Of a DNA stretch of 64,000 bases, positions 9,107-20,382 are shown piece after piece. This DNA is from Methylococcus geothermalis (GTDB taxonomy: Bacteria; Pseudomonadota; Gammaproteobacteria; Methylococcales; Methylococcaceae). How positions within the stretch are numbered: position 1 is the first letter of the stretch; the number at the start of each line of letters is the position of its first letter. The translations under genes and the position numbers were made by a program. Below the pieces are notes generated by a model that was not told where the DNA came from, searched no databases, and worked only from the letters and a program-made list of their open reading frames with translations. The stretch lies in NCBI RefSeq assembly GCF_012769535.1, contig NZ_CP046565.1, positions 2,990,501 through 3,054,500 of the forward strand, read 5' to 3'.

Positions 9107-9138
9107 AAGTTTCTTTCGGCTCGAGCCGAAAGAAACTT
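9107..9138. repeat. Perfect 32-bp palindrome
   Basis: The sequence from 9107 to 9138 is its own reverse complement with no spacer: the half AAGTTTCTTTCGGCTC is followed directly by its complement. It lies 67 bases after the stop of the hypothetical gene. As RNA it would form a 15-16 bp hairpin with almost no loop and no T-tract, so it is not a standard terminator. Confidence 0.85.
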
Positions 9139-9187
9139 ACTGAGAGTTAAGAAAATAATGCCATATACCAGCTTCCCTCACCCCTGC

Positions 9188-9363
9188 CCTCTCCCAGAGG
9201 AAGCAATGCCGTTAAGTTGAGCCGTCATACCGGCAGGGATTGCCGGTATCCAGATCACATGGACGTGAAGGGCTTTCGCCATCCTCGGCTTCTGGGTTCC
9301 TGCGCTCCCTGCCGGAACGACAAGCCATTCTTAACTTTACGGTATTGCCTGAGGGAGAGAGGG
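9188..9363. repeat. MITE-like imperfect inverted repeat element
   Basis: A left arm (about 9188-9239: CCCTCTCCCAGAGG..GCAATGCCGTTAAG..CCGGCAGGGA) is mirrored by a right arm (about 9305-9363) with the same blocks in reverse complement. The arms enclose about 65 bp. The inner part (CCGGCAGGGATTGCCGG) is itself a smaller hairpin. There is no ORF inside. The whole 9041-9393 gap consists of this element, the palindrome and short flanks. Confidence 0.65.
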
Positions 9364-9393
9364 TATATGTGACATTACTTTCTTTATCATTAG

Positions 9394-10565
9394 GGAACCT
9401 CTGAACAAACCCTGCTGGTAAGCTAATCCCTGCCTAGAACTCATGAACGCGGTGCCCCCATGAAACAGACCACCTTTGCCTCCTTAGCGTTTGACCGGAA
9501 GAAGAAGCAGACTCGGCGTGAGAAGTTTCTGGCCGAGATGGAGCGGGCGGTGCCGTGGCCGGAACTGCTGGCGGTGATCGAACCGCATTACCCGAAAGCG
9601 GGTCGGCGCGGTCGTCAACCGTACCCGTTGGCGACGATGCTCAGGCTTTACTTCCTCCAGCAAGGGTATGCCTTGTCCGACCCGGGCCTGGAAGATGCCC
9701 TGTACGAGATCGAATCGATGCGGCGCTTTGCGGGTCTGGAGTTGGCCGATGACGCGCTGCCGGATGAAACCACGATCCTCAACTTCCGGCGCCTGCTGGA
9801 ACGTCACGAGCTGACGGCGAAGTTGATGAACGCCATCAATGACGTGTTGGAAGCGCGAGGGTTGCTGCTCAAGGGGGGGCACGATGGTGGATGCGACGAT
9901 TATCCACGCCGCGCCATCGACGAAGAACAAAGCCAAGACCCGCGACCCCGAGATGCACCAGACCAAGAAGGGCCATCAGTGGTTCTTCGGCATGAAGGTG
10001 CACGTGGGAGCGGACGTTCACACCGGCGTCGCCCACACGGTCTCGGTGACACCGGCCCATGCCGCCGACATCAGCCAGTTGCCGAACCTGCTGCGCGAGG
10101 ACGACCGGCTGATCCTCGGCGATGCCGGCTACGTCAACGACACCTATAAGCGCGCTGCGCGGCAGGCCGGGGTCGTGTGGGGCGTCGCCTTGAAAGCCCG
10201 TCCGAAACGGCGCTTGGGGGCTGCGCAGAAACGCCGCAATCGGCGAATGTCGTCGATCCGCAGCCGAGTCGAGCACCTTTTTCGGGTGATGAAGCGGCAG
10301 TTCGGCTACACCAAGACGCGCTACCGGGGTCTGGCTAAGAACGCCGCCCAGGTGTTTACCCTGATAGGGTTGACCAATCTCTACCTGAAGCGGTACGCAT
10401 TGATGACCTGACGGGCGAGGTGCGCCCGGAATCCGCCCCGACGGGCGCATCCGGGGGGGATCGCCACGGTAAGTAAGGAATTTCGGTACCCTTCACCCAT
10501 TTTCAAAGCCTGATTATCAGCGGGATGTGTTTTTACCGGCCAAATCGGGTTTGTTCAGAGGTTCC
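9394..10565 (+). mobile_element. IS5-superfamily insertion sequence with TTAG target duplication
   Basis: The terminal inverted repeats are exact over 19 bp: GGAACCTCTGAACAAACCC at 9394-9412 and its complement at 10547-10565. They are bracketed by a direct TTAG at 9390-9393 and 10566-10569. Length 1172 bp and a 4-bp TA-centred target duplication fit the IS5 superfamily. Intact ends and duplication point to a recent insertion next to the MITE-like repeat. Confidence 0.9.
9460..10411 (+). CDS. IS5-type DDE transposase in two frames across a G7 tract
   Basis: The first frame (9460-) encodes the N-terminal DUF772-type region (MKQTTFASLAFDRKKKQTRR through LPDETTILNFRRLLE). The catalytic part continues in the +1 frame: MVDATIIHAAPSTKNKAKTR with the first Asp, LILGDAGYVN with the second, and RVEHLFRVMKRQFGYTKTRY with Glu. 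The switch is at a run of seven G near 9873-9880; one G fewer would fuse the frames into LLLKGGTMVDAT. The tract could be a transcriptional-slippage or frameshift site, or a simple inactivating insertion. Confidence 0.8.
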
Positions 10566-10678
10566 TTAGTGACTTAATGGCGTTGCCCGAGCCTGAGGCC
10601 ATTCGCACCCTGACTCCGTCACGGCAATTCGCTGGCCGGTCATGTGACGCATGACTCGCAAACCAGGCTCGCGGCCTG

Positions 10679-12044
10679 TCAATTCCCCGCTACCGTCATG
10701 GACTCGATCAGAATCGATCCGGTGCGGATGTTGCCGCGCAGGTCGACGTCGTTGCCGACGGCGGCGATGTGGCCGAACATGTCCCGGAGATTGCCGGCGA
10801 TGGTGAATTCTTCGACCGGGAACCGGATTTCGCCGTTCTCGACCCAATAGCCCGCCGCGCCGCGCGAATAGTCGCCGGTGACGATGTTGACACCCTGCCC
10901 CAGCAGTTCGGTGACGATCAGCCCGGTGCCCATGCGCCGGACCAGGGTATCGAAATCCTCGTTGCCCGGGTCGAGGATCAGGTTGTGGACGCCGCCGGCG
11001 TTGCCGGTCGTTTGCATCCCCAGCTTGCGTGCGGAATAGGTGCTCAGCACATACGATTCCAGCACGCCGTTCCGGACCAGGTCGCGCGCCCGCGTCGCCA
11101 CGCCTTCGGCATCATAGGGCGCGCTGCCTAAGCCCCGAGGCAGGTGCGGCAGTTCATGGATATGGACGAATGCCGGGAAGATGCGCTGTCCCAGCGCATC
11201 GAGCAGGAACGAGGACTTGCGGTAGAGATTGCCGCCGCGGATCGCCGCGACCAGATGGCCGAGCAGGCTGGAAGCCACGTCGGCGGCAAACAGCACCGGG
11301 CATTGCCGGGTCGACAGGCCCTGCGCGCCGAGGCGGCGCACGGTGCGCTCGGCGGCCTTGCGCCCTACCGCCTCGGCGGCTTCCAGTTCGGCCGGATCGC
11401 GCGCCACGGTCCACCAGTCGTCGCGCTGCATGCCGCCCTCGCTCTCGCCGATCACGGAACACGACAGGCTGTGGCGGCTGCTGGCATAGCCGTGCAGGAA
11501 GCCCAAGCTGTTGCCCAGTACCCGCACGCCTTCGAAGGCGTTGAGGCTGGCCCCTTCCGAGTTGGTGATCGCCTCGGAATAGCTCCGCGCCGCGTTTTCG
11601 CAGGCCAGCGCCAGTTCGATGCCCTGCTCCGCGTCCAGCGCCCACGGATGATAGAGGTCGAGTTCCGGAATGTCCTTGGCCAGCAGTTCGGCTTCGGGCA
11701 GGCCGGCGCAAGGGTCTTCCGCGCCATGGCGGGCGATGCGGCAAGCCGCGCTCACGGTTTCGGCCAAGGCACGCTCGCTGAGGTCCGTGGTGCTGGCCGA
11801 GCCCTTGCGCTGGCCGTAGTACACGGTGACCCCGAGGCCCTGGCTGCGGTGATGCTCGATGGTCTCCACTTCGCCCAGCCGAACGGTGAGCGAGAGGCCC
11901 TGGTCGGCGCTGCAGCCGACTTCGGCCGCGCTCGCGCCCTGTTTCATCGCCTGGTCCAGGCAGAACCGGGTCAGGGCCTCGAGCGATTCGAGTTTGGCGC
12001 GCTGCCCGCTGTTGGTATTCGTCTCAGCTTCGCTGCTCTTCGAG

Positions 12045-12052
<8 letters not shown>
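10679..12052 (-). CDS. pmbA: Metalloprotease-like TldE/PmbA
   Basis: PmbA (TldE) pairs with TldD to form a heterodimeric protease that trims peptides such as microcin precursors and antitoxin CcdA. TldE itself lacks the catalytic HExxxH, and that motif is absent here. The 457 residues carry family features throughout: a [19 protein letters not shown] strand region, [13 protein letters not shown], and the C-terminal [16 protein letters not shown]. It overlaps the upstream tldD stop by 8 bases, so the two are transcribed and translated together. Confidence 0.93.
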
Positions 12053-13490
<1,438 letters not shown>

Positions 13491-13517
13491 GATTACTCAA
13501 GTCATTGCCATGGGCGC

Positions 13518-14330
13518 TCAGGCGCAATACAGGCGCCGGTGTTCGAGCACCGGGAAGGAAGCGCGCACTTGGGCCAGCCGCTCGCGGTCGATTTCGGCGC
13601 AGACGATGCCGGCGCCCGTGGGCAGCGACGCCAGCACCTTGCCCCAGGGATCGACCACCATGCTGTGGCCGAAGGTTTCGCGACCATTCAGATGGAAGCC
13701 ACCCTGGTTGGACGCCACGGTATAGCAAAGGTTCTCCACCGCCCTCGCCCTCACCAGGATCTCCCAGTGTGCGGCGCCGGTCCGCGCGGTGAATGCCGCC
13801 GGCACCGCAAGCAGATCCAGGCCCTTCTCCGCCATGCGCCGGAACAGTTCGGGAAACCTGAGATCGTAGCAGACGGCTACCCCTAAGGCACCGAACGGCG
13901 AATCCAGCACCAGCGGCTCGGTTCCGGGTTCGATGGTCTGGGACTCGCGGTAAGTCTCTTCGGTGCCGGGCACCACGACGTCGAACAGATGAATCTTGTC
14001 GTAGCGGCCGACCCGCCGCCCGTGGTCGTCATAGATCAGGCAGGACGCCCGCACCCGGCCGTCGCCGGCGCGCATCGGCATGGTGCCGCCGACCAGCCAG
14101 ACCTTGTGCCGCTCGGCCGCGCCGGCCAGGAACTCCTGGATCGGCCCGCTGCCGTCGGTTTCCGCGACGCCGACCTTGTCGGTCTCGGTCATTCCCATGA
14201 TCGCGAAATTCTCCGGCAGCACCACCAGCTTGGCGCCGGCGGCCGCGGCCTGCTTGACCAGACGGCCGGCCTCCAGCAGATTTGCCCCCACCTGGGGACC
14301 GGAGGCCATCTGAACCGCTGCACAAATCAT
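13518..14330 (-). CDS. Carbon-nitrogen hydrolase (nitrilase superfamily, NIT/omega-amidase-like)
   Basis: The catalytic triad of the nitrilase superfamily is visible: Glu in VVLPENFAIMG, Lys in RYDKIHLFDV, and Cys in AVCYDLRFPELFR. Such enzymes hydrolyse amides, for example deaminated glutathione or omega-amidase substrates. The ATG at 14330 follows GAAGGA by nine bases; ATG 14339 and GTG 14360 are in-frame alternatives. The gene sits between yhdP and tldD in the same orientation, a common arrangement in gammaproteobacteria. Confidence 0.9.
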   Translation of the reverse strand: MICAAVQMASGPQVGANLLEAGRLVKQAAAAGAKLVVLPENFAIMGMTETDKVGVAETDGSGPIQEFLAGAAERHKVWLVGGTMPMRAGDGRVRASCLIYDDHGRRVGRYDKIHLFDVVVPGTEETYRESQTIEPGTEPLVLDSPFGALGVAVCYDLRFPELFRRMAEKGLDLLAVPAAFTARTGAAHWEILVRARAVENLCYTVASNQGGFHLNGRETFGHSMVVDPWGKVLASLPTGAGIVCAEIDRERLAQVRASFPVLEHRRLYCA

Positions 14331-14393
14331 TTTTTTCATTCCTTCAATCTCTCTACCCACTGTTGACTCATTTGATCCATGACGATCCCGGCC

Positions 14394-17300
14394 TCAGTCC
14401 TGCGGCGTGTCGCCCGTCACCTTGGTGATGACCGGATTGTCCAGGCTGCCCTTGACCAGATAGCGCGTCTGGGTCAGGCGTTCCACCTGCCCATTCATCA
14501 TCTTGTCGGCGACGAACACGCCGGCCCCTACCGCGGCCCCCACCGCCGGCCCGAGCGGACCGCCCATGAGCACGCCGGCGACGGGCAAGGCGATGCTGGT
14601 GTTGGGGATCACCGTCACGACCTGATCGACTTCCCGGGTCGCCAGTTTCACTCCACCGTTGATGACGATCTTCGCCGCCACGCCATCGATCACAAAACCC
14701 TTGGTCTCGGCCCGCCCGTCGGCGATGTCCAGCTTGCCGGCGATCCCGTCGTAGGCCATGCCGGCGCCGAACAGGTCGGAGAAATCCAGGCTCAGGCGCC
14801 GCCAAAGCGCACCGACGCTGAACAAGCCGAGAAACCGGCCTATCCCCACGTCCACCTTCAGCAGCGCGCCCTTCCCCAATTTCAAGTCGACCGTGCCGGC
14901 GAGATTGGCCGACGAGACCCCGAACGGCGTCTCCGCCCAGTTGAGCTTGTAGTCCACGTCCGCGGGCGTATCCCGGACGACTTCCGGATAGCCCAGCACC
15001 GCCGCCAGCATGCCCGAATTGTTCACCTTGAGCTTGCCGCTGATGCGGGTCCTGTCGGTGCCGCCGTGGCGCGTCCATTCGCCCTGCTCGACGACGAGCT
15101 CGTGATTGTCGGAACGCAAGCTGGCCGAACGCAGGGTAATGCCGCGCGCCTGGCTGTCCACCTCGGCCTGCAGCCGGCCAACGTCGAACCCGTGCCAGAG
15201 CACATGGCGGCCGACCAGGCTCAGCGACGGTATGCTGCCCGGATGCAGGGTGTCCAGCCAGGAATCGGTCGAAGCGACCGCTTTTTCGTCCAGCCGGGAC
15301 AGTTTGACGAAATCGAGGTCGGCCTTGACGTGGGATAATCGCCCGCCGACCATGTCCGCGTCGAATCCGCCCTTGACGTAGTCCGAATCGATCACGCCCC
15401 GGAAGCCGCCCGCGCGCGAGACCGCCTGCACGGCGGCCGGGCCTTTCGCCTTGCCGTCCCACAGCAGCTGCCCGACCTGCACGTCCAGCGCCTTGATATC
15501 CATTCCGATGCCGTCGCGCCCGCCGCCTTCGGCGGCTGCGAAGACATCGGCCCAGGGCGCCAGATCCAGGCTCGGCGACCGGACCAGGATGCGCAAACCG
15601 GAAGCATCGGCGATCTTCGGCAGCGCGGTGCCAATCGCGAGCTGAACGCCTTTCAGGCGGAAATCATCCCCCGTCAGATCGAACCGCGCCGTGACGTCCG
15701 CCCCAAAGCTCAGGTCGACGCGCTTGCCCGCGCCGCCCAGGCGGGTATCGAGGCGAAACATCCGCCGTTCGCCCTGGGCCTTGCCCAAGGGTGCCGGCAA
15801 AGCCACACGAGTGCCGGCGAGGTCCGAACTCAGACTCAGCGGCACCTCGTCACCACCCTTGTCCGCATCCATTGGCAGCTTCATGGTCAAGTTCAGGGGG
15901 ACGACCCCTGCCAGATACCGCCAGGACGGGCTCGGAAACCGGCTCTTGAGTGCCGCCACCGGAAGCTGGCCACTCACGGCGACATCGAGGATGTCACCGT
16001 TGCGCCTGGCCGTGGCGGACAGGGCCTGGCGCAGCCAGCTTCCCTGGAGCCGCCCGGAAACCAGCCCGTCCTCGGTGAACGCCAGCTCGCCTTTGGCATC
16101 CTCGACCGGCTCGGCGAGGCCAGCCAGCTCGATATGAGTCCGGCTCAGCCGCGCCGTACCATTCAGCCTGAACGGCGGTCCCTTGCTTTCCAGCGGAACC
16201 TTCAATGCGAGGTCGAGCATCGCATCCCCGCTTACCGCCAGCGACGCATCCAGCTTGTCCGCAACCGGCTTGAGCGGCGTCGTGCGGAAAAATTCCAGGC
16301 ATTGCGGCAGGGTGGCCGATACCCGGCCCTCGATGCCGATGACGGCGTCCTTCGCCAAATCGGCGATCCTGGCTCTGGCGCCGAGTATCTCGCCGCCGCC
16401 GAGGCGCGCTCCGGTCGCGTCGATCTCCATCCCCGCTCCCGCGAAGCGAACCGTCCCGCCGGCATCGCGCAGCACCGGCCACGCCGGATCGTAGCGCAGC
16501 CGTACGCCGGAGAACCCGGCGACGGCCTCGAACACGCCCTCGCCCTTGCGAAACGGAAATGCCGCGACCGGCCCCTCGAAACGGATGCGCGCCCCGTCCA
16601 GCCGGCCCTGTTCCAGACTCTGCTCGAGCCAGCGGCCCAACTGCGGAAATGCCCTGGCCGGAAAATAGCGCTTGAGCCGATGCGCTTCGGCCGCACCCGC
16701 CTCCGCCTGCAAATCGAGCCTGAGCCCCTGGCCTTGCCCTGCGTCCCGGCCAAGCCCAAACGACGCCGAGAGCGACCAATCGTCGGTTTCCACCCGTGCC
16801 CGGCTGGCGCGCACGGCCCAGCCTTCGCCGTTACGCTGCCAGTCCAGATGCATGCCCGCCCGCTTCACCAGGAGAGGCTCGGGCAGCATCCCGGCCAGAT
16901 CCAGCGCGCCATCCTGCATCCCGATCACGGCCGCGCCCCGTTCGTCGCTGCCGCAGATGCGGCCATCGAGCCCGGCGACGCCGGGCACGCCCTCGCGGGC
17001 TGGCAGAACCACCCCGGCGAACCGCGTGCACAGCCCGAATCGCGGGCGTCCTTCGTTCTCGTATCCCAAACGGGGTTCGTCGAGCACACCCGAGGGCGCG
17101 GGAACGGGCAACCCCAGCATGGGCCACAGCGGCTTGAAATCGTCCAGCGCCAGCGTGTCGGCAACGACAAAAGCCGACTTGACGGCGGCGCCTGGCCCAC
17201 GGTTCACGGCCAAGGCGATCCGGGACAACGGCCATTCGTGCCCGGCGGACACCGCTTTCAGCCGTTGCGCGCTCAACCGCCAGCCCTCCGGCGTGCGGCG

Positions 17301-18203
17301 CCAGAAAACATCGCCCGCAACAGCGGCCAGCGCGAGTCCCGGAACGTTTCCTTCCTCGCTCGGCCGATGTTCCAACCGAAGATTGCGGCCGCCGAATCGC
17401 GCGGCGAGCGATTCGATGCGGCCTGCGGAAAGCTCTCCCCACACCCGGAGGTCGGCCAGTCCGGACCCCAGCCGGAAACTCGCCGGCAATTCATCGTCCA
17501 AGGCAGTCAGGGCGAGTTCCTGGGCGTCGGCATAGATGCGGCCGGAAAGCGTGTCGAATTCGAACAAATCCCCGCGCAGATCGAAACCGGCGCGCACGGT
17601 CCCCGCCAGCGCCGCCGGCGGGTCCAGGCTCGCGCTCAGCCGGTGGCTGTCGCCGCGGCTGACCAGCAGCAGATCGACATCGCCCAGTTCGAGCCTGGCG
17701 CCGCCCCGCTGGATATCCTGCCAGTCGATCCGGCAATCGCTGATCCGGAAAGAACCCAGGGTGCGAAGCCAGTCCGGAATCGTCTCGATCGCATGCAGGC
17801 CGACGATGCCGAAGCTGCCATCGGCAAGGCGGCGCAGGGAAAGCGGGGTGCCGCGAAGTTCCAGCCAGGCCACGCGCAGGTCGCGCGCCATCAGCGAGGC
17901 CATGCCCGCTATGCCGAGCCGTATCTCGGCGAAACGGAGGGCTTCGGCGCCCGCGTCGTCGAGGACGGAGACCTCTCGCAACACCAGTTCCAGCGTCCCG
18001 GTCCACATCGTGGCCGAAATATGGCCGATCCGGATGTTTTCGCCACCGAGCTGGCCTATCCGCCGTTCCAACTGCCCCTTGAACTCGTCGACCCCGGGTA
18101 TCAGCCACAGCCGGAACGCCGCGGACCCGGCGGCGAGCCCGAGCAGCGCGGCGAGCGCTCCGTAACGGACCGCGCGGGCGGAAACGCGAAGGATTCTTTT
18201 CAA
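14394..18203 (-). CDS. yhdP: YhdP-family AsmA-like membrane protein
   Basis: This 1269-residue protein has one N-terminal membrane helix (ALAALLGLAAGSAAFRLWLI) followed by a long periplasmic beta-rich body. The AsmA-like C-terminal part ends in the conserved block with VVTVIPNTSIALPVAGVLMG and LTQTRYLVKGSLDNP. YhdP, TamB and YdbH are bridge-like proteins thought to carry phospholipids from inner to outer membrane. The start is TTG at 18203. It stands between rng and the amidase in one same-strand cluster. Confidence 0.92.
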   Translation of the reverse strand: MKRILRVSARAVRYGALAALLGLAAGSAAFRLWLIPGVDEFKGQLERRIGQLGGENIRIGHISATMWTGTLELVLREVSVLDDAGAEALRFAEIRLGIAGMASLMARDLRVAWLELRGTPLSLRRLADGSFGIVGLHAIETIPDWLRTLGSFRISDCRIDWQDIQRGGARLELGDVDLLLVSRGDSHRLSASLDPPAALAGTVRAGFDLRGDLFEFDTLSGRIYADAQELALTALDDELPASFRLGSGLADLRVWGELSAGRIESLAARFGGRNLRLEHRPSEEGNVPGLALAAVAGDVFWRRTPEGWRLSAQRLKAVSAGHEWPLSRIALAVNRGPGAAVKSAFVVADTLALDDFKPLWPMLGLPVPAPSGVLDEPRLGYENEGRPRFGLCTRFAGVVLPAREGVPGVAGLDGRICGSDERGAAVIGMQDGALDLAGMLPEPLLVKRAGMHLDWQRNGEGWAVRASRARVETDDWSLSASFGLGRDAGQGQGLRLDLQAEAGAAEAHRLKRYFPARAFPQLGRWLEQSLEQGRLDGARIRFEGPVAAFPFRKGEGVFEAVAGFSGVRLRYDPAWPVLRDAGGTVRFAGAGMEIDATGARLGGGEILGARARIADLAKDAVIGIEGRVSATLPQCLEFFRTTPLKPVADKLDASLAVSGDAMLDLALKVPLESKGPPFRLNGTARLSRTHIELAGLAEPVEDAKGELAFTEDGLVSGRLQGSWLRQALSATARRNGDILDVAVSGQLPVAALKSRFPSPSWRYLAGVVPLNLTMKLPMDADKGGDEVPLSLSSDLAGTRVALPAPLGKAQGERRMFRLDTRLGGAGKRVDLSFGADVTARFDLTGDDFRLKGVQLAIGTALPKIADASGLRILVRSPSLDLAPWADVFAAAEGGGRDGIGMDIKALDVQVGQLLWDGKAKGPAAVQAVSRAGGFRGVIDSDYVKGGFDADMVGGRLSHVKADLDFVKLSRLDEKAVASTDSWLDTLHPGSIPSLSLVGRHVLWHGFDVGRLQAEVDSQARGITLRSASLRSDNHELVVEQGEWTRHGGTDRTRISGKLKVNNSGMLAAVLGYPEVVRDTPADVDYKLNWAETPFGVSSANLAGTVDLKLGKGALLKVDVGIGRFLGLFSVGALWRRLSLDFSDLFGAGMAYDGIAGKLDIADGRAETKGFVIDGVAAKIVINGGVKLATREVDQVVTVIPNTSIALPVAGVLMGGPLGPAVGAAVGAGVFVADKMMNGQVERLTQTRYLVKGSLDNPVITKVTGDTPQD

Positions 18204-18314
18204 AAGACCGGTAGCCGCATGGAAATATCGACAGGGAACGTCGCCCGAAGGCGTCGGCGGATTCTCCCACGCCGGCCGGTCGCCCGCAAAACGCCGGCGG
18301 GAGGGAAACGCGGG

Positions 18315-19769
18315 CTAGAGAATCACGACATCATACTGTTCCTGGTTGTACTGGGACTCGGCGCGGAACTTGATCGGGACGCCGATGAAGGATTCGAGTT
18401 CGGACAGCGTGTCCGCCTCCTCGTCCAGCAGCCGCTCCACCACCTCGTTGGACGCCAGCACCAGCAGTTCCTGGACCTGGTACTGGCGCACCTCGCGGAT
18501 GATCTCGCGGAAAATGTCCAGGCAGGTCGTTTCCGCCGTCTTCAGCACGCCGCGCCCGCCGCAGGCGGGGCAAGGCTCGCACAGCACCTGCTCCAGGCTC
18601 TCGCGGGTGCGTTTGCGGGTCATCTCCACCAGCCCCAGCGGCGAGACCTCGCTGATGGTGTTCTTGGCGGGATCGCGCTCCAGGTGCCGAGCCAGGGCCT
18701 GCAGGACCTGGGTCTTGTGCTCCTCGTCCCGCATGTCGATGAAGTCGATGATGATGATGCCGCCCAGGTTCCTCAGCCGGAGTTGGCGGGCGATGGCCTG
18801 GGCGGCTTCGAGATTCGTCTTGAAGATGGTTTCCTCGAGGTTGCGCCCGCCGACGAAGGCGCCGGTGTTGACGTCGACCGTGGTCATCGCCTCGGTCTGG
18901 TCGAAGATCAGGTAGCCGCCGGACTTGAGCGTCACCCGCCGCTCCAGCGCCTTCTGGATTTCTTCCTCCACGCCGTAGAGGTCGAACAGCGGCCGCTCGC
19001 CGGCGTAATGCTCGATCATCGGAGCGATCTCGGGCACGAACTCGCGGGCGAACTTCGTCAGCCGCGCGTGGGTCTCCCGCGAGTCCACCCGGATCTTGTC
19101 CACCCGGGTGCGGCGCAGGTCGCGCAGCACGCGCATGCTCAGGGGCAGGTCCTCGTGCAGCAGCATCTTGACCCGTGCGGTCTTGATCCGCTGGGCGATG
19201 GAGTTCCAGAGCTTGAGCAGGAACAGCATGTCCGCCCGCAGCATGGCCTCGTCCACGCCCTCCGCCGACGTCCGGGCGATGAAGCCGCCGGTGCCGTGCT
19301 CGCGCTGGAAGGCTTCCACGCAGGCGCGAAGGCGTATTCTTTCGGCCTCGCACTCGATCCGCTGCGACACGCCCGAGGTCTTGGCAAACGGCATGTAGAC
19401 TTCGTAGACCGACGGCACCGAAATCTCGGTGCTCAGGCGCGCGCCCTTGGTGCCGATGGGGTCCTTGACGACCTGCACGGCGATCTCCTGGCCCTCCTTG
19501 AAGATGGCCTCGATCTTGTCGGTGCCGGCTTTTTCGCGCTCGGCCGCGCTCAGGTCGGAGATGTGCAAAAAGGCCGCCCGTTCCAGGCCGATGTCGACGA
19601 ACACCGCCTGCATGCCGGGCAGCACCCGGCAGATCTTGCCCTTGTAGATGTTGCCGACCAGGCCGCGGCGGCGGGCCCGCTCGATCAGGACTTCCTGCAC
19701 CACGCCGTTTTCGACGAGGGCGACGCGGGTTTCCGGCGGGGTGACGTTGATCAGTATCTCGTCGCTCAC
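18315..19769 (-). CDS. rng: Ribonuclease G
   Basis: RNase G is an endoribonuclease that processes the 16S rRNA 5' end and decays some mRNAs. The 484 residues include an S1 domain (GNIYKGKICRVLPGMQAVFV), the catalytic Mg-binding region (DVNTGAFVGGRN; IIDFIDMRDEEH) and the zinc-link CPACGGRG. Its GTG start overlaps the stop of maf in GTGA, so translation is coupled. The length matches RNase G; the long C-terminal scaffold of RNase E is absent. Confidence 0.95.
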   Translation of the reverse strand: MSDEILINVTPPETRVALVENGVVQEVLIERARRRGLVGNIYKGKICRVLPGMQAVFVDIGLERAAFLHISDLSAAEREKAGTDKIEAIFKEGQEIAVQVVKDPIGTKGARLSTEISVPSVYEVYMPFAKTSGVSQRIECEAERIRLRACVEAFQREHGTGGFIARTSAEGVDEAMLRADMLFLLKLWNSIAQRIKTARVKMLLHEDLPLSMRVLRDLRRTRVDKIRVDSRETHARLTKFAREFVPEIAPMIEHYAGERPLFDLYGVEEEIQKALERRVTLKSGGYLIFDQTEAMTTVDVNTGAFVGGRNLEETIFKTNLEAAQAIARQLRLRNLGGIIIIDFIDMRDEEHKTQVLQALARHLERDPAKNTISEVSPLGLVEMTRKRTRESLEQVLCEPCPACGGRGVLKTAETTCLDIFREIIREVRQYQVQELLVLASNEVVERLLDEEADTLSELESFIGVPIKFRAESQYNQEQYDVVIL

Positions 19770-20374
19770 GGCGGGGCTCCGGCCAGCAGGCGCTCGGTCT
19801 CCAGCCCCAGGTGCCGCAGCAGGCCGGCCGTTTCCCGCAGCGGCAGGCCCATGACGCCGGAAAAGCTGCCCTGAAGCTCGGTCACGAACAGTTCGCCGCG
19901 GCCCTGGATGGCATAGGCACCCGCCTTGTCCGTCGGCTCGCCGCTGGCCCAGTAGGCGTCGATCTCCTGAGGGCGAATGTCGCGGAACCGCACCCGGCTG
20001 ACGCTCAGCGCCTCCCAGTGCAGGCCGCCCCGACGCAGGGAGACCGCGCTGAGCACCTCGTGGGTCCGCCCCGACAGCCGGCCCAGCATCTCGCGAGCGT
20101 GCTCTCGCCCCTGCGGCTTGCCGAAGATGTGCCCGTCGAGCACCACCTCGGTGTCCGCCGCCAGCACCGCCACGTCAGCCGGCGCCAACGTCTGGCCTTG
20201 CGCGGACTTGGCGGACGCCACCCGGCGCACATAGTCCTCGGCGGCCTCCCCGGACCGGGGCCGCTCTTCGACCTCGACGGCGAGCACCTCGAACGGCAGG
20301 CCGAAGCGGCCCAGCAGCTCGCGGCGCCTGGGCGAAGTCGAGGCGAGGATCAGTTTGAGGTGTTTGGCCTGCAT
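19766..20374 (-). CDS. maf: Maf-like nucleotide pyrophosphatase
   Basis: This 202-residue Maf/HAM1-fold protein opens with KLILASTSPRRRELLGRFGL, continues with an AADTEVVLDG block (catalytic Asp), and ends with GSFSGVMGLPLRETAGLL. It hydrolyses modified or canonical NTPs. The longer open frame upstream is not coding; the ATG at 20374 fits the family N-terminus. It lies 8 bases after rlmH and overlaps rng, as in many proteobacteria. Confidence 0.93.
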   Translation of the reverse strand: MQAKHLKLILASTSPRRRELLGRFGLPFEVLAVEVEERPRSGEAAEDYVRRVASAKSAQGQTLAPADVAVLAADTEVVLDGHIFGKPQGREHAREMLGRLSGRTHEVLSAVSLRRGGLHWEALSVSRVRFRDIRPQEIDAYWASGEPTDKAGAYAIQGRGELFVTELQGSFSGVMGLPLRETAGLLRHLGLETERLLAGAPP

Positions 20375-20382
20375 TGGGGGGG

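Noticed and set aside
16134-19874. 1246-residue plus-strand open frame
   Set aside because: It lies opposite yhdP and rng, is rich in Arg, Pro, Gln and His as antisense of GC-rich coding DNA, has no domain, and crosses two well-supported genes.
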